Shown here one piece after another: positions 32,897 to 43,897 of a DNA stretch of 64,000 nucleotides. Origin of the DNA: Eleusine coracana subsp. coracana (lineage: Eukaryota; Streptophyta; Magnoliopsida; Poales; Poaceae); assembly GCA_032690845.1 (NCBI GenBank), contig CM064421.1, forward strand, positions 44,010,963 through 44,074,962, given 5' to 3'. Made by a program: the position numbers and the translations under genes. The notes under the pieces were generated by a model. The model did not search any database and was not told the origin of the DNA. It worked only from the letters and a program-made list of their open reading frames with translations. Within the stretch, counting starts at the first letter, position 1; each line of letters opens with the position of its first letter.

Positions 32897-35553
32897 ATGG
32901 CCGCCGGTTCCGACAAAGGTACCGCCTCTTTTTTTTTTGTCCCTTGATCCCTCCTGATTGGTTCGGTTCGCGCTCTGTTGATCGTTCGTCCGTTCGTTGA
33001 GGGGGTTGCTTTTTCCTTTCGCAGCGGAGGGCGACCTGGAGATCGGGCTGGCTTCGCCGGGGGAAGAGGGGTCGCCGTCGCCGGCCGCCGATGCTGGCCC
33101 CTCCGGGGAGCAGCAGGACCTGTCGCCGCCCCGCGCGGCGAAGCGCCCCGGCCTCGTGATGTCCTACTCCGGGAAGCGGCTGGACCAGTCGTCGCCGGCC
33201 GCGTCGCCGTCGTCTTCCCGCCCCGTGCTGGTCATGTCGCACTCCAGCAACCGGCTCGACCAGTCGCCCGCGCGCCCGGTCCTGGTCATGTCGCGCTCCA
33301 GCAACCGGCTCGACCAGTCGTCGCCCGCCTCGTCGCCGGCGCCCGCCAGGGCCCCCGTGCTGGTGATGTCCGGCTCCGGGAAGCGGATGGAGCCGCCGTC
33401 CCAGTCGCCGTCGCCGACGGCCGCCGCGGCGCCGCCGGTGCTGGTGCTCTCCAACTCCGGCAAGCGGATGGACCAGGCGGGCCGGAAGAAGTACGTCAAG
33501 CAGGTGACGGGGCGGCACAACGACACGGAGCTCCACCTCGCCGCGCAGCGCGGGGACCTTGACGCCGTGCGCCAGATCATCGCCGAGATCGACGCGCAGA
33601 TGACCGGCACCGGGGAGGACTTCGACGCCGAGGTCGCCGAGATCCGCGCCGCCATAGTCAACGAGGCCAACGAGAAGGAGGAGACCGCGCTGCTCATCGC
33701 CGCAGAGAAGGGCTTCCTTGACATCGTCGTCGAGCTGCTCAAGCACTCCGACAAGGAGAGCCTCACCAGGAAGAACAAGACTGGCCTCGATGCTCTGCAC
33801 GTTGCTGCGAAAGAGGGCCACAGAGGTGAGCATCTCACACACAACTCACCAATATCATAAACCACTTGTGTCTCCTAGTTTAACTCTGCGATAGCTTAAT
33901 GCCCAGTTGAATGGTCTGGTCAATGTTTTACTTGTTTCATAACAAAGAAATGATCATTCTTTAATCCAACAATGTACTCTGCCTACTCTTTAATCAATCC
34001 CCATGGATTCTCTACTACTTATTTGTTAGTTTTCAGGTGGCCGGTACTGAAATTGATAGCACACTAACTGTAGGGTATCGTCACCTATATGTCTACTAGG
34101 CGAGATACGGTTACAAGCTTAGATTGCCTCCATTTACAGTTCTATCTGTATACTTGATTTAAATGGAGAAAGATGAAGTACTGACATTTGCTCATAGATA
34201 TCGTGAAGGTACTTCTGGACCATGATCCATCCCTTGGGAAAACGTTTGGCCAATCAAATGTGACACCTCTTATAACTGCGGCTACTAGAGGTCACACTGA
34301 GGTGGTGAACCTGCTGATTGAGCGAGTTTCTGGGTTGGTTGAGCTATCAAAAGCCAATGGAAAGAATGCCTTGCACTTTGCTGCCAGGCAGGGCCATGTT
34401 GAAATCGTGCAGGCGTTGCTAGATGCTGATACTCAGCTTGCTCGGAGGACCGATAAGAAAGGACAGACTGCTCTACACATGGCAGTGAAAGGAACTAGTG
34501 CTGCGGTCGTTCGGGCGCTTGTGAATGCTGATCCGGCAATCGTCATGCTGCCTGATAGAAATGGCAACTTAGCTTTGCATGTTGCCACCAGGAAGAAAAG
34601 ATCAGAGGTATTCTTCTGCTTGTTTAAATCTGGTGTAGTAGATATATAGGCATCATTCTTTGGTTTCTTTCATACAGAATTCCACAACCTGTTGCTTACA
34701 ATCTTATCTCCTATTGCAGATTGTAAATGAGCTTCTGAGTCTTCCAGATATGAACGTTAATGCATTGACCCGGGATCGGAAGACAGCATTTGATATAGCA
34801 GAGGGCCTTCCATTATCAGAGGAATCCCAGGAAATAAAGGAGTGTTTGTCCCGTGCTGGTGCAGTCAGAGCAAATGATCTGAATCAGCCCAGAGATGAGC
34901 TCAGAAAAACAGTTACTGAGATAAAAAAGGATGTACATACTCAGCTTGAGCAGGCCAAAAAAACCAACAAAAATGTCTATGGTATAGCAAAGGAGCTAAG
35001 AAAACTCCACAGGGAGGGCATCAACAATGCAACTAACTCTGTCACTGTTGTGGCTGTGCTCTTTGCCACCGTGGCATTTGCTGCTATCTTTACAGTACCA
35101 GGTGGTAACCAAGATAATGGCGTAGCAGTAGCTGTGCACGCGGCATCCTTCAAGATCTTCTTCATCTTCAATGCCATTGCCCTGTTCACATCATTAGCAG
35201 TAGTCGTGGTCCAGATAACTCTTGTTAGGGGTGAGACTAAAGCAGAGAGGCGGGTCGTTGAGGTCATCAACAAGTTGATGTGGCTCGCTTCAGTATGCAC
35301 TACGGTTGCGTTCATATCCTCTTCATACATTGTGGTGGGGCGACACTTCAGGTGGGCGGCACTTCTGGTGACCCTAATCGGCGGTGTGATCATGGCCGGT
35401 GTTCTTGGTACAATGACATACTATGTGGTGAAATCCAAGCGCACCCGTTCAATCAGGAAGAAGTCAAAATCGACAAGGAGGAGCAACTCAAACTCATGGC
35501 ATCACAATTCAGAGTTTTCAGACTCCGAGATCGATCGGATATATGCTATATGA
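32897..35553 (+). CDS. ankyrin-repeat/PGG membrane protein, ITN1-like, with repeated N-terminus (688 aa)
   Basis: Four exons: 32897-32918, 33025-33825, 34198-34607 and 34720-35553, for 2067 nt. The order is a 7-residue first exon, an acidic start, and five copies of a VLVMSxSxxRLDQ-type peptide (about residues 51-158). A basic KKYVKQVTGRHNDTELHLAA link leads into ankyrin repeats in exons 2-4 (for example TPLITAATRGHTEVVNLL, NALHFAARQGHVEIVQALL, TALHMAVKGTSAAVVRAL). The C-terminal PGG domain has four membrane segments beginning at NNATNSVTVVAVLFATVAFAA and containing FTVPGG. Members such as Arabidopsis ITN1 sit in the plasma membrane and affect salt and ABA signalling through ROS; this is family knowledge. 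The basic serine tail ends DSEIDRIYAI, shared in part with the next gene (EFKRMYAI). The short first exon was chosen because it joins in frame and begins at a good ATG context. Confidence 0.88.
33150..33476 (+). repeat. five-copy coding repeat in the ankyrin gene N-terminus
   Basis: Five units of the pattern (P)VLVMSxSxxR(L/M)(D/E), starting at about 33153, 33225, 33279, 33357 and 33438, spaced 18-27 codons apart by Ser/Pro/Ala-rich linkers. The last unit runs directly into the ankyrin-domain lead-in KRMDQAGRKKYVKQ, so the repeat appears to be an expansion of that lead-in. Confidence 0.8.
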
Positions 35554-38089
35554 ATCCGGTCCCAGCGGATCCCTTCAACTCTTCTGGCAGTGGTACAACA
35601 CGAATGTAATTATAAACATGATCGTGACCCTTAGAGATAAGGTCAATTGTATACATTCCAATAAGCACATTGTAAACTGCCATCCCCCTTGTTCCCGAGT
35701 CAGCCATCGGCGATGTATAGTACTGCAGATAGATTGGTCATCAGAAATATATATATGCAGCTTGTGCTGTGCTCCTTATGCACGGCCTTAAATCAAATTC
35801 ATCTGAACCTTTTGTCAATGCAGTGACAGTAGCATGATGTATATGGGTGTTCTTTTTATGTTATTCTGTTCTTGGAATACATAAGTAAAGCAAAGACAGA
35901 AGAAAGATAGATCCATTTTCCCAATATTTCTCCACAGCACGTGAGAAGCGAGAAATTTGCCGTTCTGATGTGCTGTTGCTTGGTGTGTTTTTGCGCGTAG
36001 AACAGGACGGCCCTGGAGATGGAGTGCACTGCGAAGTGATAACGATAGAGACGGGCGATCAGGATGTTGGGTGAGCCTGACCGCAACTTGATCGCCGCTC
36101 GTCTTGCTGGAGGGTCAGATGGTAAAAGGATCGAGAAGAAAAATGACACCAGAGGTGGTGGTTGCGCTTACGCGTTCCCAAAGCGGGAGACGCCGTGCGA
36201 GATAGAGGCATTGACAGTGGACTTGGTTGACCTTTTAAGCTTATCTCCAGTCATATTCATACATGATTGAGTAGTACTTGATGAGATTTATTACTAAGTG
36301 GAAAACACACTGTCTCTGCAATGAATTTGCGGTGATAAATTCAGGGTTCTTGTAGCCCACGATGGACGTAATTTAAAAGTACTGATATAGTTATGAGTAT
36401 GATCAGCCGTGCATTTTTACAGTTCAGAAAGGATCAGAGTGGAGAAACCTAGTGACTAATAATATAGTAGCAAAAGCTCTGCACAACAAAAGAATGCTCA
36501 CTTTACAATTGTTACTGTCGTTTCATTTTCCTTCGTGACGAAGTTCACAGGGTGGACCATGGAACGGAAGCTGAAGGTCGTCGGTGCGCCACCACCAGCA
36601 CAAAGATTTCACTTTGGAGCTTTATGCGTGTGGGAATCTTGTAAAGCTTTAGACCCAGGGCATGCGCCTGGTAGTTTGTAGTACAGAAAAACGTTCTTGT
36701 GCTGGAGATCATGCATGGACCCTTTTCATGTTCGATCTTAGCCTATACAAAGCACTAGTTGAAGAGGACTTGGACCGTAAAAGTCATCGGCTTGGAGTGA
36801 TCGGCTACTAACGCATGAATCCTCGCCATTGAGCGTTGATAAGTCGTCATCACCATGCCAACATCAATGGCCAATGGACGAGGCTGCATTGGTGCCGCGT
36901 CAACGGTCAACGCCCACATTTTTCTCCGTCCCAAAACAGGCGCCTGGTCATCACCGAACCAAAGAGCTGATGGAAAATGACGTGCGCAAGATTCACATAA
37001 CGAAAATAAAAGAAACAAACAAAATACAAACCAAACTCGATGGATCACCTAATCTGGCATCGCCAACTGCTTAACTATAACTACACGGTGTTAGTTATGT
37101 ATCCATGTCAGAGCTCACAATTAGCCATGTGAGTTTTTTCTTAATTTAGGCAGAAGAAAACGAGCGGAGAAAACATTTATCAAGACAAAAGAAAAACAGG
37201 ATTGATTCCATTTCCCCATGCCTGGTCATGCGTTGATTCAACTGGGCATATTATTGTAATCGGCCAGCCCGGTTTCTTGTCTTCTCCAACGCATCCCCTG
37301 CCACCCGCCTGCGTATGGATTAGGGACGGGCCCCGTGGCTCACATGGACGCCGCGAGGATATGCAGAGGAGCTCACGCCGGTATGTCTCTTCCTGCCTGG
37401 CTCCATGTGTGACCGCCCAATTGTGTCCGTGGGGATGGCGTTGGAGATTCTACTAGTATATTTATAATGCGATTCTTGATCCTCCTCCATCATGTTCCTC
37501 TCTTGGGAGGCCATCATGTGTTCCTTGGCCTTTGTTGGGATGTGCTTTTCGATCCCCTTGCGTTTCTTATGTGGCACTGCTGATTGCGGCTTCTTTATGC
37601 CAAAGTTTGAGGTGGAAATGGGGCGGCTTTTTCGCGTGATTGCGTCGTAGCAAAAGAGGAGGATTGAAAGGTTGAAGGCGTTGCTTAACCGCGTTGCGAT
37701 CAGTTTATAGATCTCTAGTCGAGTGTTTTTATGCCGTTTATCTGGTGCCAATTGAGGCGCTTTTGTGTGGGTAGATGGAGTGGGGAGGGCACTTGCATGG
37801 CACCTTTTAGGTTTTGTTCATACTTAATTTTTTTTTCCATGACTTTTGTGCCATCTTTTTCTTCATGCCTTTCCAAAGATCTTAATTCCACAAAACTATT
37901 TTTTTAGAGAGAGAGGGTTGGGGTTGGGGGATTTGGTTGGTGAATTGGGCAAGTGGACACAAAACAAACGAAAAGGGAGAAAGGAAATGTTGCTCAATAA
38001 TCCTAATGTAGTAATGGGTGGAGTCTTTGGTTCTCGTTATTGTGCAGCCATTGTTGTTGCTTCCTTCTGACGACGCGCCTCCGAGGTTG
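35554..38089. other. spacer between the two ankyrin genes
   Basis: Contains the 3' UTR of the first gene (to about 35.9 kb), unassigned sequence, and the 5' UTR of the second, which is G-rich near 37910-37940. Short frames at 36064 and 37320 show no family features. An AG acceptor-like site at 38047 may end a 5' UTR intron. Confidence 0.45.
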
Positions 38090-39992
38090 ATGGAAGCGAA
38101 GAACCAAGCAGGGGAAGACAGGCCGGCGGCCCATCAGCCCGAGCAGACGATAATGGAGTCGCCGAGGGCGGTACAGGCCGCCACGCGGCGCAAGAAGATG
38201 ACGAAGCAGCTGACCGGGAAGCGCGACGACACGGCGATGCACGCGGCGGCGCGCGCCGGGCAGGTGGGCTCCGTGCGGGAGATGCTGTCGGGCAAGACTC
38301 CCGAGGAGCTCGGCGCGCTGCTGTCGAAGCAGAACCAGGCCGGCGAGACGCCGCTGTTCGTGGCCGCGGAGTACGGGTACGTGGACCTCGTCGACGAGAT
38401 GGTCAAGTACCACGACGTGGCCACCGCCGGCATCAAGGCCCGCAGCGGCTACGACGCGCTCCACATCGCCGCCAAGCAAGGGGATGTAGGTAACCATTTG
38501 AAGATTATGTTGATCGATGCCCACATGATATATATGAGGAATAATAATGTGCGTGACGAGAAAGATACTTAGCACATTTTAAATTCGCAATTCCGATGTG
38601 AAATGCAGACGTGGTGAAGGCGCTGCTGCAGGCGCTGCCGGAGCTGTCGATGACGGTGGACGCGTCGAACACGACGGCGCTGAACACGGCGGCGACGCAG
38701 GGGCACATGGAGGTGGTGCGGCTGCTGCTGCAGGTGGACGGCAGCCTGGCGCTGATCGCACGCAGCAACGGCAAGACGGCCGTGCACTCGGCGGCGCGGA
38801 ACGGGCACGTCGAGGTGGTGCGCGCGCTGCTGCAGGCGGAGCCCAGCATCGCGCTGCGCACAGATAAGAAGGGCCAGACCGCGCTGCACATGGCCGCCAA
38901 GGGCACGCGACTCGACCTCGTCGACGCGCTCCTCGCCGCCGAGCCGGCGCTGCTCAACGTCACGGACAACAAGGGCAACACCGCGCTGCACATCGCGTCG
39001 CGAAAGGCGAGGCACCAGGTGCGTTGATTTCTTGCAGTTTACTGTACGGGATAGATAATGAATGAGCCACTAGTCAGTACTCTGAGAGAGAGAATTTCCT
39101 GCATCATCATCATCATCAGATCATAAGGCGGCTGCTGGACCTGCCTGACACGGATTTGAAGGCGATCAACCGGTCCCGCGAGACGGCGCTGGACACGGCG
39201 GAGAAGATGGGCAACGCGGAGGTGGCCGGCCTTCTCGCCGCGCGCGGCGTGGTGTCGGCGCGCGCCATGAGCCCCGCGGGCGGCGGCGGCGGCGAGCTGA
39301 AGCAGCAGGTGAGCGACATCAAGCACGAGGTGCACTCGCAGCTGGAGCAGACGCGGCAGACCCGGGTGCGGATGCAAGGGATCGCCAAGCGGATCAACAA
39401 GCTGCACGAGGAAGGGCTCAACAACGCCATCAACTCCACCACCGTGGTGGCCGTGCTCATCGCCACCGTCGCGTTCGCGGCCATCTTCACGGTGCCGGGC
39501 GAGTACGTGGAGGACCCGAGCAGCCTGGCGCCGGGCCAGGCGCTGGGGGAAGCCAACATCGCGCACGACAAGGCATTCATCATCTTCTTCGTCTTCGACT
39601 CCGTGTCGCTCTTCATCTCGCTGGCCGTCGTCGTGGTGCAGACCTCCGTCGTGGTCATCGAGCGCAAGGCCAAGAAGCAGATGATGGCGGTCATTAACAA
39701 GCTCATGTGGGTGGCCTGCGTGCTCATCAGCGTCGCGTTCCTCGCGCTCTCGTTCGTCGTCGTGGGCCGCTCCGAGCGGTGGCTGGCCGTGGCCGTCACC
39801 ATCATGGGCGCCACCATACTCGTCACCACCATCGGGACCATGCTCTACTGGGTCATCGCGCACCGGATGGAGGCCAAGCGGATGCGAACCATGAAACGGA
39901 ACTCGCTCAGCCGATCACGATCCTTCTCCTGCTCCGGCGTGTCCGAGGGCGAGTGGATCGATGAGGAGTTCAAGAGAATGTACGCCATCTGA
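38090..39992 (+). CDS. ankyrin-repeat/PGG membrane protein, ITN1-like (560 aa)
   Basis: Three exons: 38090-38489, 38609-39018 and 39120-39992, for 1683 nt. After a short polar start come RRKKMTKQLTGKRDDTAMHAAARAG and then ankyrin repeats (TPLFVAAEYGYVDLVDEM, DALHIAAKQGDVDVVKALL, TALNTAATQGHMEVVRLLL, TAVHSAARNGHVEVVRALL, TALHMAAKGTRLDLVDALL). The C-terminal PGG domain (INSTTVVAVLIATVAFAAIFTVPG) has four predicted membrane segments. The middle exon is 410 nt, exactly as in the upstream paralogue, and all phases match. The pair is therefore a tandem duplication of an ITN1-type gene, but this copy lacks the repeated N-terminus. The frame opens at 38018, so an in-frame ATG 72 nt upstream is possible. 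I prefer 38090 because an acceptor-like CAG lies between them. Confidence 0.88.
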
Positions 39993-42846
39993 TCCACCAC
40001 TGACGCCGGCTGCTTTGCTTCGAGACGTGCATGATCATGCCGACGCCGACGTGCCGTGCCGCGTGCTGGGCTAACAATTTTGCCGGTTGCTGAATTTTTG
40101 ACACGGCATAGAGGACGAACTCACCGGACAGTTGATCTTTCCCCTCTTCTTATCTACTAGCTTTGACAATAACGAAGAGACGGATGGATGAATAAAATAC
40201 ACGAGAGCGAACAAGCAATCCACGATTACAACTCAAAGCTGTTTATGGTGTGTGTATCGCTAAAATGCTAAGCAGAAATTACAGCTGACCTGCTGGACCG
40301 TTTTTTAGCCCACGGCCCATCAAAATGACACACACAGAATATGCTCGGGCCCAATTGTAATTTATTGTTTTGCGTACAGAACATTCAGCACGGGTCTAGT
40401 GTGATAGTAAAATAAATATATTGGACTTTCTATTTGTAAAATCTTCTCTGCAATAATATTTTTCTACATCTTAACTTTTAAAAGTGCAAACTTGTCTTTA
40501 AGAGATTAAAAGGCAACACACACATATCCATATAATATTCTCAATATTTGCAATGATTTAAAACAATGTATGATAATCTGATGACTGTTTTTTTTAATTG
40601 TTATGTTTATCAAGAGAAGATATTTCTGTGAAAGATATATTGTATTATTGTCATGGTACAATTATGCCACAAAATAAACTTATATATTGTAAATAAGAGT
40701 GTCATAACTACTTATAAAGCCGATGGGGGTATTTCAAGGTGTTACATCGGCAACTTGTACATTTATTTCAAGGTGTTACATCTACAACTTGTACATTTAT
40801 TTTTTGGTAGTACAAGTAGAACCATATCAAGACAAATAATTTTTCTTATTTTGAAAGAATCATCATGTTGTGTGAAATTAATATATTCTCTCTAAATTAT
40901 GAAAATAGTTCTCATATTTCTCATAAATATGATTACTTCTTATTGACGGTAGCATTCATTTAGCATATATAAAGAAAAGAATGAAATAGAAGAATGTTCA
41001 GTAAAGTCGTAGGATAATGGTTGTCTTTGCAGATGAAAATTTCAGAAACGACTCGTCATAATAATAGTTTTCATGTGCAAAATGAATCATACAATTTATA
41101 TGAAGTCGAAGAGATACATGAAATATAATTTGTTTATGCCACAACAACAATTATGAGGGATGTCAACAAGAGTCTAGTCTCACAAAAATATAACCAATAT
41201 TTGCATATTGAATAAGAGAAGAGATAACATTGATAAAATTTCTATTGACATGGTTTGAAGAAAAAGCAAACACCACCACTAAGACTTCTAATAGTTTGTG
41301 GACTCTTAGATAAACAAATTATTAGATTATCAATTTATGTTTGAGCCATATAATAGTCTAATCATCACAAAATATGATGACGAGACAAGTTTGATTGTCA
41401 CCGATGAAAGAAATTGCTAACTATAGTTGAGTGAGAAAATGCTTATAGAGAGTGTATACTAGTTAGTAAGGTTAGCTTTTCTCGATGTTGACGAGAGGAT
41501 AGTTACATATCTGCAGGTTATATCACAATGAGGATTATAAGCTATAAATCATAGATTTATCTTTTGCCTTCTCTTTGTTATGTGCATTTACATTTCTTCA
41601 TGTTATTTACTTGTAATGATTTTAATTCCACAATATTATCTTGTTAAGAAACCAATATTGTTGCTTTATTTGTTTTTTTCATAAACATTTTTTACTTAGC
41701 TTGGAAAATGTTTTTAAATCTCACTTCAAGCATCTTGTTCATCAATTCTTTCAATGTGTAAAACTTGTATGCATGTTCCTCAATATATTAAAAATAGAAA
41801 GGCACACTCCAAAATATTTGATGCAGGGGTTAAAGATAAATTAGTTGGACTGTTCGAAAGAGTTAAAGATAAATTTAGTCGATAACTATGATTCAGATTA
41901 GTTCCAAACAATCACTAAAAACAATTTCCGGGACAATTGTGTTTCTACCCCTGATTCCAATCTCAATTATGAAATCGTAGAGATAAAATCATAAAGTTGA
42001 AAAAACAAGAGGTAAAATTATAATTGAATATTGGACTAAGGGTGAAAATGCAATAGCCCTATTTTCAAATTCTGATACTACTTGAAAGCGAGTAGTACCA
42101 AGGAAGTTACTTGCCTTGCAAGCTACCGAAAGGAGTTGGCCTTGTACTATAATACAAGAACAAAAAACACATTAACGAAACATAGTTTCATTCTGAAAAC
42201 ATCAACAAAATTAAATTTAGATGTAATACACTACAATTCTGGAAAAAATCTTGTATGATACACTATGAGCATTTAACTATTATTTTTAACTTTTATATCT
42301 CAATATATAAAAAATGTTAGAATTTAAAACTTAGTATAAATATATATTTTTGCATTTTAATGATCATAGTGTGTTATAGGCGATTTTTTCTAGAATCGTC
42401 ATGTGTACAAGCTAAATTTGATGTGTTTAGTACCATGTTTTATTGGTGTGTTCCACCATTGCTGTCCCTATGATATATATTCCCTTCATTCCAGTTTATA
42501 TGTCATGTTAGGGGGCTTTTGAGATATGCAAATTCATAGAATGTTCAGATAATGTTGAATGAATCTGTTGAAAAGCCAGAATGATAAGTAATTGGGCTTG
42601 TTAGGGAGGGAGTAACTTTTTACGTCATTAGCTTCTCTTACAATCAAAACGTAACAATTTATAATATTGTTTCACTATTTGATAGAAAAGATGTAAAAAA
42701 AAAAAGCATGTTAAACACACATATGTATGATGTTTCTCAAAAGTATTTTGGGTGGAAAGAGAATTTACAGTGACAAATACAGTACACCCATTTAAAAGTT
42801 TCGACCATGCTTTGATTACGTATCTTGTGAACGAAGGTGTGTAAGA
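39993..42846. other. AT-rich spacer with no recognised gene
   Basis: The second ankyrin gene's 3' UTR is followed by about 2.4 kb of strongly AT-rich sequence. A 34-bp unit with ATTTCAAGGTGTTACATC and CAACTTGTACATTT is repeated at 40731 and 40765. No coding exons, LTR ends or inverted repeats were recognised. Confidence 0.45.
40731..40798 (+). repeat. 34-bp tandem repeat, two copies
   Basis: Two adjacent units that differ at only a few bases, starting ATTTCAAGGTGTTACATC. They lie in AT-rich spacer. Confidence 0.75.
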
Positions 42847-43529
42847 CTGTCCGCACGAGATACTGGATCCGCACCTGCAGTACCCATTTAGCATAAATTT
42901 GGCTGCATCGGGATACTGTATCCGTCCTGTAAAAGAGCGGACAAAGAATCGACCCTCCAAATATGGCGTCTTCCCGTAAACGCTATCCGCATCCTCTCCT
43001 CTGCTCGCGCGCCCGAACCAACGCCTCCTCCCACAATGCCCGTCTGTGGCTTCGCGGCGGCGGATGGAGCTCCGTGTGTGAAGGTGCATCTAGGCCCCTA
43101 ATTTTATTTTAGTGATTGACATCAATACAATTAAGAACGGACTAATCTTTTAATAAGCATATGTGTAGATTGTGGTACAAGTTTGGTGATCAAATGCATA
43201 GAAACAAAAAGGAAGAAAAGAAGATGACAAAGTGCTTCAAGATGAAATTCAAAATATGCTCAAGAATGAAGTTTATGGAGTTTTATTTTAAATCTTGAGT
43301 ATAGGAAAAGCCGAACTATTAAGAGGAACACAAAAATGTGAAGCGGAGGTGAACTAAGTGCAAAATTCCCATTTCTAGGCCATACAAAAATTTCCAGCAC
43401 AAAACTATCGGACTTATCCGACCCATCGGACTCCAATACCTCTGCCACTCTGAGTCGTCGAACTTGTCCGATGACCAGAGAAAAGTCTGACGCATCGGAC
43501 ACTTTCATCGGAGTACAGTTCTCCTGCCA

Positions 43530-43845
43530 CCCTATTTTCATCGGACTTGTCCGATGGCCATCGGACTTGTCCGATGACCGTCGGACTTGTTCGATGAACA
43601 AGACTTGTCCGAGCCGTCGGACAAATCCATCGGATTCCAGTTCCTCTACCCCTCATGTGCCATCGGACATGTCCATCGGATTCCAGTTCCTCTGCCCCTC
43701 ATGTGCCGTTGGACATGTCTGATGGCCATCGAACTTGTCCGATGGCCAACTTATCCGAGACATCGGGTAAGCTTGTCGGACTCCAGTTTCTGCGCCACCT
43801 TGATTCATCGGACATGTCCGATGACCATCGGACTTGTCCGACATA
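43530..43845. repeat. near-palindromic CATCGGACTTGTCCGATG cluster in the copia LTR
   Basis: Units of the near-palindrome CATCGGACTTGTCCGATG recur many times, with variants (TCGGACATGTCCGATG), between about 43530 and 43845. Sirevirus LTRs are known for such CG-containing palindromes upstream of the TATA box, which here is at 43890. They may act as binding or silencing sites; that role is inferred. Confidence 0.75.
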
Positions 43846-43889
43846 GATCTCAGAAATTGGGTCTCCAACGACTCTTTTTCCCATTGGAC

Positions 43890-43897
43890 TATAAATA
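43890..43897 (+). promoter_or_regulatory. TATA box of the copia-type solo LTR
   Basis: TATAAATA follows the palindrome cluster, as expected for a retrotransposon promoter. It could drive transcription to the right, but nothing downstream is coding. Confidence 0.6.

Noticed and set aside
32691..33842. 383-codon open frame antisense to the first ankyrin gene
   Set aside because: It lies opposite a well-supported GC-rich exon, and codon bias in such exons opens long antisense frames. The translation is low-complexity Arg/Gly/Leu with no family motif.
39039..39863. 274-codon frame antisense to the second ankyrin gene
   Set aside because: Histidine/aspartate-rich shadow of the GC-rich coding strand.
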